Part shown: positions 47,090-55,799 of the stretch, one piece after another | How the letters are laid out: each line of letters starts with the position of its first letter | How positions within the stretch are numbered: the first letter of the stretch is position 1 | From: JBAZTO01 sp041661865 | GTDB lineage: Bacteria > Planctomycetota > Phycisphaerae > SM23-33 | Direction of reading: 5' to 3' | DNA: 64,000 nucleotides | Assembly (NCBI GenBank): GCA_041661865.1 | Contig: JBAZTO010000012.1 | Span: 1-64,000 of the forward strand | Position numbers and translations under genes: made by a program | Notes under the pieces: generated by a model | What the model saw: only the letters and a program-made list of their open reading frames with translations | Database searches by the model: none | Told to the model about the DNA's origin: nothing

Positions 47090-47560
47090 TCACGTGAGTT
47101 CTTTCTTGATCTGTTTGGCCGGTCCGAGCTTCCGAATGTCGTCGCTAACCTTGGTGATCAGGTCCGCAAAGCGGCCGCCCTCCGACGCGCTGACCCAGGA
47201 GAACTGGACCCGTCCGGGCTCGAGGCCCAGGTACTCCAGGAAGCTCTTGAGCATCACAAACTTCCGACGGGCGACGAGATTACCGCTGATGTAATGACAG
47301 TCGCCGGGATGGCAGCCGGAGACCAGTACTCCGTCGACGCCCAGTTGTAGGGCCTTGACGATGTACATCGGGTTGACCCGGCCGCTACAGGGCACGCGAA
47401 TGACCCGCACGTTGGCGGGGTACTGGAGCCTGCTCACGCCCGCCAGGTCGGCCCCCGCGTAGGAACACCAGTTGCACAGGAAGGCCACGATCCGCGGTTC
47501 CCATGCCGGCGCCGACTCGGTTCCGGCCACTGTCTGCTTTGTTGTATGGGTGTCAGCCAA
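47090..47560 (-). CDS. MvhD-like [2Fe-2S] subunit (FloxD)
   Basis: A 156-residue homologue of methyl-viologen hydrogenase delta. FLCNWCSYAGADLAG and GCHPGDCHY are the conserved cysteine motifs. It connects an electron-input module to HdrA. TTG 47560 is chosen because GGAGGAG lies upstream and the previous stop is 14 bases away. It follows the large HdrA directly, repeating the HdrA-MvhD order found at 55.7-51.8 kb. Confidence 0.88.
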   Translation of the reverse strand: MADTHTTKQTVAGTESAPAWEPRIVAFLCNWCSYAGADLAGVSRLQYPANVRVIRVPCSGRVNPMYIVKALQLGVDGVLVSGCHPGDCHYISGNLVARRKFVMLKSFLEYLGLEPGRVQFSWVSASEGGRFADLITKVSDDIRKLGPAKQIKKELT

Positions 47561-47574
47561 GCCTGCTCCTCCAC

Positions 47575-50574
47575 CTACAGCGCGCCCAGGGCGCTGAGCA
47601 TCTGTTCGTTCCTGAAGCCGCCCAGGTCGATCGCGCACGAGCGGCACGTCGCGGCACAAGTGCCGCAGCCTTTGCACAACGCCTCGTTGACCACCGCCAC
47701 GCGAAGTTCCGCGTCCAGTTCAATGGCCCGGTACGCACACACCGCCACGCACGCGCCGCACCCGCTGCAACGCTCGGCGCGAATACAGGCCACCTTGCCC
47801 TCAGCCTCGATGGTCTCCTTGCTAAGCACCGTCGCGGCCCGGCCCGCCGCCGCGCGGGCCTGCGCGATCGTCTCGCTGATGTCCTTGGGGTAGTGGCTCA
47901 GTCCGCAGACGAACACGCCGTCGGTGGCAAAGTCCACCGGGCGCAACTTGACGTGGGCCTCCAGGAAGAACCCGTCGCCCTCCAGCGGAACCTTCAGCAA
48001 CTGCGAGAGGCCCTTGTTGTCGGCATTGGCCACGATGCCGGTACTCAGCACCAGCAAGTCAGGCTTCATCTCCAGCGTCGCGCCCAGAATATCGTCCTGC
48101 ACGCGGAGCGACAGGTCGCCGCCGCTGCGCTGCACTGCCGGCTTGGCATCGTTTTCAAAACGGACAAACATAACGCCTGCCTCGCGGGCCTGGCGGTAGT
48201 ACCGCTCCTTGAGCCCGTAGGTGCGCATGTCGCGGTACAAGACGTACACGTTGGTTCGCGGGCTGAGTTGCTTGAGCCGGATGGCGTTCTTGATCGCCTC
48301 GGAGCAACAGACGCGGCTACAGTAGCCGTGCTCGCTGTCGCGCGAGCCGACGCACTGGATCATGGCCACTGTCCGCAGCTTCGCGACCGCCGAAGTGTCG
48401 GCGGCGTGGAGCATCTCCTCCAATTGCCGCTGCGTGACCACGCGGTCGTCCTGGCCGTAGAGATACTCCGAGGGTTTGTACTCCTCGCCGCCGGCGGCCA
48501 CAATGACCACGCCGTGAGAAATCTCCACGGCGGGCGACTCCAACGTCGTCTTGAAGTTGCCGATGTATCCATCGATCTGGCGTATCTTCGCGCTGAGGTG
48601 TACCTGGATCTTCGGGTGACTGCCCACCTTGGCCACCAATTCAGCCAACTTGCCCGCCGTCGCTTCCCCATCCAGCGTGCTCTTGACGTGCCGGAGGTTG
48701 CCGCCCAGTTGGCCGGTCTTTTCCAGCAGGTAAGTCTGGAGGCCCTGGTTGGCCAGGTCCATCGCCGCCGTCATGCCCGCCAGCCCGCCGCCGATGACCA
48801 GGGCGTTCTTATTCACGCCCAGCGACTTGCGGTAGAGCGGCTCGGCCAGGGTCACTCTCGTCACGGCGTTGCGGACCAGGTCCTTGGCCTTGGTCGTCGC
48901 CTGCTCGGGCTGCTTCTGGTGGACCCAGGAGCAATGCTCGCGGATGTTGGCGAACTCGAACATATAGGGGTTGAGCCCGGCCTTCTGCAAGGTCTTCTGG
49001 AACAGCGGCTCGTGCGTTCGCGGCGTGCAGGCGGCCACCACGACGCGGTTGAGCTTATGAGTCTCGATGGCGGCACGAATGGTCTTCTGTGAATCCTGCG
49101 CGCAAGAGAACATCATCTCCTGGGCATGCCGGACGCGCGGCAGGTGCGAGGCGTACTCGACCACGCCGGGCACATCCACCGTCGCGGCGATGTTGATGCC
49201 GCAGCGGCAGACAAACACGCCCACGCGCGGCGGCTCGCCGCGCAGATCCTTCTCTCGCGGATATTCGACGCTGACTTCCCTAGCCGGGCAGTCGCCCAGC
49301 ACCGACGCGGCGGCCGAGGCGGCGCCGCTGGCCTCCATGACCGACTCGGGGATGTCCTTGGGGCCTGAAACGCTCCCGCACACGAACAGACCTTCGCGGC
49401 TGGTCTGGACGGGCGCGGTCGACTCGACCGCCACGAAACCTGATGCGTCCAGCTTGGCGCCCAGCCGCCTGGCCACATCCTTGGAGGATTCCGAAGGCTG
49501 TAGGCCCACCGAAAGCACCAGCAGGTCGAACCGCTCATTCAAGACCTTGCCGTCACGCGTGATGTACTGGATATTCAGATCGTTCGTCCGCGGGTCGCTC
49601 TCGACCGAGGCGATGCGCCCGCAGACAAACCGCGTGGCGTGCTCGTCGCGGGCGCGATCGACGAACCGGTCGAAGCCCTTGCCGTAGGCCCGAATATCCA
49701 TGTAGAAGATCGTCGCCTGGAGGCCCAGCACGTGTTCGCGGGCAATGATGGCGTCCTTGGCCGCCTGCATGCAGCAGACGGCAGAGCAGTGCTCATTGCC
49801 CGCCGACGCGTCGCGCGAGCCGACACACTGTAGGATGGCGATTTTCTTCGGCTCGGCCTGGTCGGAGGGCCGCTTGATGTGCCCGCCGGTGGGACCCGAG
49901 GCGCTCAAGATGCGCTCAAATTCGATGCTGGTCATCACGTTGGGGAAGATGCCGTAGCCGTATTCGCCCTTGAGGCGTGCGTCAAATTCCTTCGTCCCGC
50001 AGGCCAGGATCACCGAGCCGACCTCCACCTCGACGATCTGCTCCTTTTGCTCGAAGTCGATCGCGCCGGTCGGGCAGACCTTCTTGCACAGGCCGCACTT
50101 GCCGCGCAGGTGGTAGGTGCAGTGCGCCGCGTCCATCACCGGCAGCGCGGGAACGGCCTGCGGGAAGGGAATGCGGATGGCCTTGGTGGTCGACAGGCCC
50201 TTGTTGTAGGGATCGGGGATCTTCGTGGGGCATTTGGCCATGCACAGCCCGCAGCCGGTGCACTTGGACTCATCCACGTACCGCGGCCGCTTGCGGAGCG
50301 TCACCCTCATGTGCGGCGGCTTGCCCTGCAGGTCCAGCACGTCGGCCAGGGTGACGATGTTGATGCAGGGATGGCTGCCGGCCTCCACCAGTTTGGGCGA
50401 CAGGATGCACATCGCGCAGTCGTTGGTCGGGAAGGTCTTGTCCAGTTGCGACATCCTGCCGCCGATGGCTGGACCCACCTCCACGAGGTAGGTTTCCACG
50501 CCCATGTCGGCCAGGTCGAGCGCCGCCTGGATGCCGGCCACTCCTGCTCCGATGACCATTGCCTTCTTGTGCAT
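47575..50574 (-). CDS. hdrA: Double-module HdrA-like heterodisulfide reductase subunit A
   Basis: Flavin-iron-sulfur protein of 999 residues made of two HdrA halves. Module 1 opens with VIGAGVAGIQAALD (FAD) and DCAMCILSPKL, then CTGCGLCMAKCP and CGLCKKVCPTGAI. Module 2 begins with the VFVCRCGINIA domain at about 450, then VIGGGLAGMTAAMDL (FAD, about 591), and ends with two ferredoxin motifs, CSGCGACVAVC and CKGCGTCAATC. In methanogens and acetogens HdrA is the electron-bifurcating flavoprotein of Hdr complexes. Here it follows HdrC and precedes MvhD. Its length agrees with the fused HdrA forms of sulfate reducers and acetogens. Confidence 0.92.
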   Translation of the reverse strand: MHKKAMVIGAGVAGIQAALDLADMGVETYLVEVGPAIGGRMSQLDKTFPTNDCAMCILSPKLVEAGSHPCINIVTLADVLDLQGKPPHMRVTLRKRPRYVDESKCTGCGLCMAKCPTKIPDPYNKGLSTTKAIRIPFPQAVPALPVMDAAHCTYHLRGKCGLCKKVCPTGAIDFEQKEQIVEVEVGSVILACGTKEFDARLKGEYGYGIFPNVMTSIEFERILSASGPTGGHIKRPSDQAEPKKIAILQCVGSRDASAGNEHCSAVCCMQAAKDAIIAREHVLGLQATIFYMDIRAYGKGFDRFVDRARDEHATRFVCGRIASVESDPRTNDLNIQYITRDGKVLNERFDLLVLSVGLQPSESSKDVARRLGAKLDASGFVAVESTAPVQTSREGLFVCGSVSGPKDIPESVMEASGAASAAASVLGDCPAREVSVEYPREKDLRGEPPRVGVFVCRCGINIAATVDVPGVVEYASHLPRVRHAQEMMFSCAQDSQKTIRAAIETHKLNRVVVAACTPRTHEPLFQKTLQKAGLNPYMFEFANIREHCSWVHQKQPEQATTKAKDLVRNAVTRVTLAEPLYRKSLGVNKNALVIGGGLAGMTAAMDLANQGLQTYLLEKTGQLGGNLRHVKSTLDGEATAGKLAELVAKVGSHPKIQVHLSAKIRQIDGYIGNFKTTLESPAVEISHGVVIVAAGGEEYKPSEYLYGQDDRVVTQRQLEEMLHAADTSAVAKLRTVAMIQCVGSRDSEHGYCSRVCCSEAIKNAIRLKQLSPRTNVYVLYRDMRTYGLKERYYRQAREAGVMFVRFENDAKPAVQRSGGDLSLRVQDDILGATLEMKPDLLVLSTGIVANADNKGLSQLLKVPLEGDGFFLEAHVKLRPVDFATDGVFVCGLSHYPKDISETIAQARAAAGRAATVLSKETIEAEGKVACIRAERCSGCGACVAVCAYRAIELDAELRVAVVNEALCKGCGTCAATCRSCAIDLGGFRNEQMLSALGAL

Positions 50575-50585
50575 AGTCAGACGCC

Positions 50586-51056
50586 TTATGCCTTGGCGAT
50601 TTTCGCCTTGAGCTCTTCGATGACTTCCTTGCGCCCTGCGGTCGTGCCCTTGATCAGGTCGCGACGGATGAGTTGGGCCAACCGCTCGATCTGGTCGTTG
50701 CTGGCCAGCATGTCCGGCGGGGCCGCGCCCTCGCGGATGGCCAGGAATCGCAGCGCCCGCATTACGTCAGTGAAGTTCACTCCCTGCGGACAGCGCGCCG
50801 TGCAGCGGTAGCACAGGGCGCACAGCCAGATCACCGGCGACTTGAGGACGTCGTCGCGCAGGCCCAGCAGCACCTGGCGGATAATCTTGCGGCAGTTGTA
50901 TTCCTCGTCGACGTTGGTCACCGGGCAGCCGGCGGCACAAGTGCCGCAGGCAAAACATTTGGTGATGTTCTCGCCGCCGGGCACGGAGGCCACCTCGTCG
51001 CGGAAGCTCGAATCCAGATCCTCCACGACGATCTTGCTGGTCGGTTTTTCGTTCAT
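50586..51056 (-). CDS. hdrC: HdrC-like 4Fe-4S subunit
   Basis: Protein of 156 residues with two 4Fe-4S motifs, CFACGTCAAGCP and CALCYRCTARCPQGV, flanking short helices, as in HdrC. It should receive electrons from HdrA. ATG 51056 has AGGAG seven bases upstream. The expected partner HdrB (cysteine-rich CCG protein) is not encoded anywhere in the window. HdrA starts 11 bases downstream. Confidence 0.88.
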   Translation of the reverse strand: MNEKPTSKIVVEDLDSSFRDEVASVPGGENITKCFACGTCAAGCPVTNVDEEYNCRKIIRQVLLGLRDDVLKSPVIWLCALCYRCTARCPQGVNFTDVMRALRFLAIREGAAPPDMLASNDQIERLAQLIRRDLIKGTTAGRKEVIEELKAKIAKA

Positions 51057-51088
51057 CGCAGTACTCCTGCACTCACTTTGCACTCTCG

Positions 51089-51111
51089 GTAGCACAGGCG
51101 TCTCGCCTGTG
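51089..51111. repeat. GTAG plus CACAGGCG/CGCCTGTG palindromic repeat
   Basis: GTAG is followed by CACAGGCG (51093-51100), loop TCT, and CGCCTGTG (51104-51111). A second copy with the same GTAG prefix lies at 62981-63003. It sits in the gap between metV and hdrC and probably belongs to a dispersed REP family. Confidence 0.75.
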
Positions 51112-51120
51112 AAGATCCAC

Positions 51121-51813
51121 TCAAGCCTTGGGCCCCAACCCAACAATGCACTGGTCCTCGCGGACCACCTTCCGCGGCCCGCCATCGATACCGCTCGACC
51201 AATCATGCGGAGCGACGATGGCATCCAGCTTGTCGCGGATTCCCAATACGCAAGATCGGTCGTAGATCCGCTGCCAGGCGCACTCGGTTTCGGCGTGGAC
51301 TTCGCATTTGCCGTCGCGCGATCCGCCGCAGGGGCCGTTGAGCAGCCGCTTGGAGCAGCGGGTGATGGGGCAGATGCCAGCAAAGTCACCCAGGCGGCAG
51401 TTGCCGCAGCCCAGGCACTTCTCGGTCCAGACGCCCTGGCTCTCGAGGATGCCGATGAACTGGGTGTTCAGCCCCGGGTAGACGGGCGTCTGTGGGAAGC
51501 GTTCGGCCAGCGTCTGCACGCCGGCCCCGCAGCCCAGGGAGCAGATAGCGTCATAGTTGGGCACGCGCGGGGCCAGCAGGTCGATGAACGCGTCCTCGCA
51601 CTGACGTTCGATGGTGCATTCGTCGACCACGACGTTGGCGTGTCCGGCCAGCTTGAGGGACATGCGCAAAGCCGATCCAAGGATGCCGGCCTCGCGCTCG
51701 CCGCCGGCCAGGCAGACGGTAACACACGTCCCGCAGCCCACCAGTAGCACACGTTTGTGCCGGCTGATCATATCGCGTATTTCGGGGATCTTCTTACGGT
51801 CGGCAACGATCAT
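51121..51813 (-). CDS. metV: MetV-like methylenetetrahydrofolate reductase C-terminal-domain protein
   Basis: Zinc/iron-sulfur protein of 230 residues. It has VLLVGCGTCVTVCLAGGE near the start, CSLGCGAGVQTLAERF in the middle, and CLGCGNCRLGDFAGICPITRC followed by NGPCGGSRDGKCE. This is the MetV family, which in acetogens pairs with MetF and links it to Hdr/Mvh proteins. No MetF gene is visible here. The gene overlaps the upstream MvhD gene (ATGA) and precedes HdrC. Confidence 0.87.
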   Translation of the reverse strand: MIVADRKKIPEIRDMISRHKRVLLVGCGTCVTVCLAGGEREAGILGSALRMSLKLAGHANVVVDECTIERQCEDAFIDLLAPRVPNYDAICSLGCGAGVQTLAERFPQTPVYPGLNTQFIGILESQGVWTEKCLGCGNCRLGDFAGICPITRCSKRLLNGPCGGSRDGKCEVHAETECAWQRIYDRSCVLGIRDKLDAIVAPHDWSSGIDGGPRKVVREDQCIVGLGPKA

Positions 51814-52292
51814 TTTCTTTCTCCTGCAATCATCGCTTCAGACTGCTTGGCCAGGTCGTCCACGCCGGCCAGGACGGCCGCCTGGGGCCGCCTCAGCGGA
51901 CTAGGGCCCAGTTTGACAACTCGTTCGTGCATCTCGGTCGCGATCTGGGCAAAACGGGGCCCTTCGGCCGAGGAGAGGTTAAACATCTCCAGTCGCGCGC
52001 CGCCCAGGCCGATCTCGTCCAACAGTTCCTTGGCCCGCTCGATCCGGCGTCGGGCACGCAGGTTGCCCTCAAGGAAGTGGCAGCCCCCTTCCAGGCAGCC
52101 GGCCACCAGGATGCCGTCGATCCCGCGCTCGAAGGCGGCCAGGACGTAGTTCACCTCGATCTTGCCGGTGCATGGGAAACGCAGCACCCGCACGCTGCTG
52201 GGATATTGCAGTCGCATCGATCCCGCCATGTCCGCGGCGGCATAGGCACAGTAGTGGCAACACAACGCCAGGATGACCGGTTCTTGTTCCAT
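51810..52292 (-). CDS. MvhD-like [2Fe-2S] subunit
   Basis: Protein of 160 residues. LCCHYCAYAAADMAG and GCLEGGCHFLEG are the paired cysteine motifs of methyl-viologen hydrogenase delta. It is a paralogue of the protein at 47090. It probably carries electrons between the HdrA upstream and MetV or HdrC. ATG 52292 lies 10 bases after the upstream HdrA stop; its own stop overlaps metV. Confidence 0.88.
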   Translation of the reverse strand: MEQEPVILALCCHYCAYAAADMAGSMRLQYPSSVRVLRFPCTGKIEVNYVLAAFERGIDGILVAGCLEGGCHFLEGNLRARRRIERAKELLDEIGLGGARLEMFNLSSAEGPRFAQIATEMHERVVKLGPSPLRRPQAAVLAGVDDLAKQSEAMIAGERK

Positions 52293-52302
52293 AGTCCGTT
52301 TC

Positions 52303-55300
52303 TTATCCCTTGGTCCAGCGAGGCCGGGCGACGCCCACCTGCTCGGGGTAGCTGGGCTGGGAGGCCAGCGTGCCCGCCAGGTCTCCGCCCAGCAGGCGCT
52401 CGATGGCTCCGAGAATCTGCGTATCAATGTAATTGCGTAGCGTGATCGCCTTGGCCGGGCACTCGGAGGTGCAACTGCCGCATCCCATGCACACGGTGGG
52501 CTGGATCTGGGCCTTGTTGTCCTGCCCGACCTTGGGCGCCATGTACGGGCAGACATGCATGCAGGTCATGCACCCAACACACTTGTCGTTGTCGACGCAG
52601 GCGATCTGCGCCCCGACCGGCATGGCCTTGCGAGACAGGATCGACGCCGCGCGGGCGGCCACCGCGTTGGCCTGCGAGACGGCCTCGCCGATGAATTTGG
52701 GGGCATGGGCCGTACCGCACAGGAACAGGCCCTCGCTGGCGAAATCGACGGGGCGCAGCTTGACGTGCGCCTCCAGGAAGAAGCCGTCGGCGTTGAGGGG
52801 CACGCGGAGGAGGTCGGAAATCCCCTGCCGATCGGCCTGGCCGATGATCGGCGCAGCCAGGATCAGCAGGTCCGGCTTCATCACCACGTCGCGGGCCAGG
52901 ATCGAGTCCCGCACGGTCAGATCAATCGTGCCGTCGGCCCCCAGCGAGAACGCCGGCGGAGCCTCGGCCTCGAAGCGGATGAACAACACGCCCGAGGCGC
53001 GGGCCTTCTGGTAGGCGATCTCGCGGAAGCCGTAGGTCCGCATGTCGCGATACAGCACGACGATCCGGGCATGCGGGTATTTCTCTCGCAGGCGGAGGGC
53101 GTTCTTCACCGCCGTCGTGCAGCAGACGCGGCTGCAATAAGGCCGATCATCATTCCTCTGCTCGACGCACTGGAGCATGACGATCGTCGCACGTTCCGGC
53201 AGGTTCAATTCGTCGCGCCCCAGCCGCGAGGACAGTTCCATCTGCGTCAGAACGCGATCGCTCTGGCCATAGCCGAACGTGGTGGGCTTGCCCTCGGCTG
53301 CGCCCGTGGCGACAACGACCACGCCGTGCTCGACACTGCGTGCCTTGTCGCCGGTGACGATTTCCGACTTGAAGTCGCCCACGTGTCCCTCCACCTTCGT
53401 CACGCGCGACTTCAGGTAAACGGTGATGCGGGCGTGCCGCGTGACACGGTCGGCCAACTCGGCCAGGAATGCTCGGACATCCAGGCCGTCCAGCGTGTAG
53501 TACACATCCAGGGCCGTGCCGCCAAGGGCGGCGGTCTTCTCGACCAGATGCACGGGGAAGCCCTGCTCGGCCAGGGCCAACGCCGCCGTCATGCCGGCCA
53601 CACCGCCGCCAATGACCACCGCCGATCCCTTGACCGGGACGGTTTCCTCGCTCAGGGGCATCAGGTTGGCCGTCCGCCCGACAGCCATGCGGACAAGGTC
53701 GGACGCCTTGCGGGTGGCGAGATCGGGCTTGCCCGAATGCACCCACGAGCACTGGTCGCGGATATTGGCCATTTCGAGCAGGTAGGGGTTGAGCCCGGCA
53801 TCGCGGAGGGTGTCGCGGAAAATCGCCTCGTGGGTCCGCGGCGTGCAAGAGGCCACGATCACGCGGTTGAGCCGGTGCTCAATGATCCTGTCCTTGATCG
53901 TATCCTGCGTGTCGTCGGCGCAGGTGTAGACGTTGTGCTCGGCCAGCACCACGCCAGGCAGTGCGCGGGTGCGGCGGACGACCTCCTCGACGTCGACCAC
54001 CGAGGCGATGTTGCTGCCGCAGTGGCAGATGAACACACCGATGCGGGCCGGCTCGTCGGTAACGTCGCGCTGGGGCGGATAGGTCTTGGTGCGAACATTG
54101 GTGCCCCGGGCCGCAGCCAGCAGACTCATCGCCCTGGCGGCGGCGGCACTGGCCTGCATCACGGTGTCGGGGATGTCCTTGGGCTCCTGGAAGACTCCGC
54201 CGACAAACACACCTGCGCGGGAGGTGTCCAGCGGATGCAGTTCGTCGGTGCGGGCAAAGCCCCACTCGTTGAGCATAATGCCGAATCGCTCGGCCTGCTC
54301 GCGGAGGCTGGCACTGGGAGAGAGCCCCAGCGACAGGACCACCATGTCGAACTCGTTCTCCTGGCAACGGTTGTCCTCGTCGATATACGTGATACGGAGG
54401 CCCGCCGTCGGGCGGACCTCGGCGACGGCCGCCGGTCGGCAGCGGATGTACCGGATGCCCAGTTCCTTCGCGCGGTTGTAATAGCGTTCAAAGTCCTTAC
54501 CGAACGCCCGCATGTCCATATAGAAGATCGTGACGTCCAGTTCCAGCTCGTGCTCCTTGGCCATGATCGCCTCTTTCGTGGCGGCCATGCAGCAGACGGA
54601 GGAGCAGTAGGCCTGCTGGCGACTGGGGTCGCGCGAGCCGATGCACTGGATGAAAGCCAGTCGTTTGGGCGCCTTGTCGTCGGAGGGGCGTCGGATGTGC
54701 CCTGCCGTCGGACCCGAGGCGGATAGCAACCGCTCAAACTGCACGTTGCTGACCACGTTGGGCGTCATCGCAAAGCCGAACTCCATCCGCCGCGTCGCGT
54801 CAAAGGCCTGGAAACCGGGCGTCAACAGCACGGCCCCCACGTCCAGGTCCAGGGTCTGGCCCTGCTGGTCATAGTTGATCGCGCCGGCCTGGCAGACCTT
54901 GGAGCACAGGCCACAGGCGCCGGTCTTGAAGTGGACGCAGTTATCGCGGTCGATGGCCGGCACGCGCGGCGCGGCCTGCGGGTGGGCCATGTCGATGGAC
55001 GGCCGGGCGCAAAGATACTGGTCGTGCGATGTCAGGTGCTGGTGCGGGCGGCGAGCCGTGATGCCGGCCAGGTCCACCGCGCCGGTCGGGCAGACCTTCA
55101 CGCAGGCCCCGCAGGCCTGGCACTGGTCGGTCAGTTCACCGAAGGCGGTGCGTACCTTGCGGGCTGCCCCGCGTCCGAACATGCTGATCACCCCGCGCCC
55201 CATCATGTCCTTGCACACCCGAACGCACAGGCCGCACAGGACGCACTTGCCTTCCGAGCGGGACTCGAAGGCCGCGGCGGCGGCGACATCCATCTTGGCG

Positions 55301-55698
55301 GCAAACTCGGCCAGTTCCGTCGAGTCCGGGGCCTGCGCCAGCAGCAGTTGCACGACCGTGCGCCGGGCCTGGATAACCGCATCGCTGTTGGTGCGGACGG
55401 TGGTGGCCTCCTCGATCGGGTGGCTACAGGAGGCGACGAGCCTGGGCCCGCGCGGGCCGTCGATTTCGACCAGGCACACGCGGCAGGCGCCGTAGGGCGA
55501 CAGGCCGCGGTAGTGGCAAAGCGTCGGAATGGCGATGCCCATCGCCCGCGCGGCGTCGAGAATGGTCGTGCCCGCGCTCACGGTCGATGCACGCCCGTCC
55601 ACGGTTACGGTGACGCCCTGGCGATCAGAAATCACAGGGAACACGGATGTCACAGAGGACACAGAAGAAGGCATCGAAGTTGAGTTTTGAGTTTTCAT
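52303..55698 (-). CDS. hdrA: NuoG-type 2Fe-2S domain fused to HdrA (lacking its own first FAD part)
   Basis: Protein of 1131 residues. Residues 28-95 are a NuoG-like 2Fe-2S domain (Cys61, 72, 75, 91; SPYGACRVCLVEID). Two ferredoxin clusters follow (Cys152-162 and 193-203). The chain then enters HdrA at CVHFKTGACGLCSKVCQAGA, the point equivalent to residue 165 of the neighbouring HdrA, so the first FAD Rossmann segment is absent. The rest matches: CHCGSNIA, a second FAD site GGGVAGMTAALAL (about 695), and two C-terminal clusters (CVGCMTCMHVCP, CMGCGSCTSECP). The missing part is present as a separate protein fused to NuoE. The first 25 residues (SSVSSVTSV) are encoded by a repeat, so translation may really begin later. 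Confidence 0.92.
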   Translation of the reverse strand: MKTQNSTSMPSSVSSVTSVFPVISDRQGVTVTVDGRASTVSAGTTILDAARAMGIAIPTLCHYRGLSPYGACRVCLVEIDGPRGPRLVASCSHPIEEATTVRTNSDAVIQARRTVVQLLLAQAPDSTELAEFAAKMDVAAAAAFESRSEGKCVLCGLCVRVCKDMMGRGVISMFGRGAARKVRTAFGELTDQCQACGACVKVCPTGAVDLAGITARRPHQHLTSHDQYLCARPSIDMAHPQAAPRVPAIDRDNCVHFKTGACGLCSKVCQAGAINYDQQGQTLDLDVGAVLLTPGFQAFDATRRMEFGFAMTPNVVSNVQFERLLSASGPTAGHIRRPSDDKAPKRLAFIQCIGSRDPSRQQAYCSSVCCMAATKEAIMAKEHELELDVTIFYMDMRAFGKDFERYYNRAKELGIRYIRCRPAAVAEVRPTAGLRITYIDEDNRCQENEFDMVVLSLGLSPSASLREQAERFGIMLNEWGFARTDELHPLDTSRAGVFVGGVFQEPKDIPDTVMQASAAAARAMSLLAAARGTNVRTKTYPPQRDVTDEPARIGVFICHCGSNIASVVDVEEVVRRTRALPGVVLAEHNVYTCADDTQDTIKDRIIEHRLNRVIVASCTPRTHEAIFRDTLRDAGLNPYLLEMANIRDQCSWVHSGKPDLATRKASDLVRMAVGRTANLMPLSEETVPVKGSAVVIGGGVAGMTAALALAEQGFPVHLVEKTAALGGTALDVYYTLDGLDVRAFLAELADRVTRHARITVYLKSRVTKVEGHVGDFKSEIVTGDKARSVEHGVVVVATGAAEGKPTTFGYGQSDRVLTQMELSSRLGRDELNLPERATIVMLQCVEQRNDDRPYCSRVCCTTAVKNALRLREKYPHARIVVLYRDMRTYGFREIAYQKARASGVLFIRFEAEAPPAFSLGADGTIDLTVRDSILARDVVMKPDLLILAAPIIGQADRQGISDLLRVPLNADGFFLEAHVKLRPVDFASEGLFLCGTAHAPKFIGEAVSQANAVAARAASILSRKAMPVGAQIACVDNDKCVGCMTCMHVCPYMAPKVGQDNKAQIQPTVCMGCGSCTSECPAKAITLRNYIDTQILGAIERLLGGDLAGTLASQPSYPEQVGVARPRWTKG

Positions 55699-55741
55699 GC
55701 TTCTACTCTGTGATCTCCGTTTTCTTTGTGCTCTCTGTGAT
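55631..55741. repeat. Imperfect CACAGAG/CTCTGTG inverted repeat overlapping a gene start
   Basis: The left arm (55631-55667) reads ATCACAGGGAACACGGATGT and onward. The right arm (55704-55741) ends CTCTCTGTGAT. The two arms are partly complementary and belong to the same family as 41321-41395. The left arm and loop encode the N-terminal extension of the HdrA fusion protein. Confidence 0.7.
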
Positions 55742-55799
55742 GGCTTCTTTCATTTCGTGCCTGCCCGGCCGGCAGGATTCCGGCAGAACCGCCCGGCCC

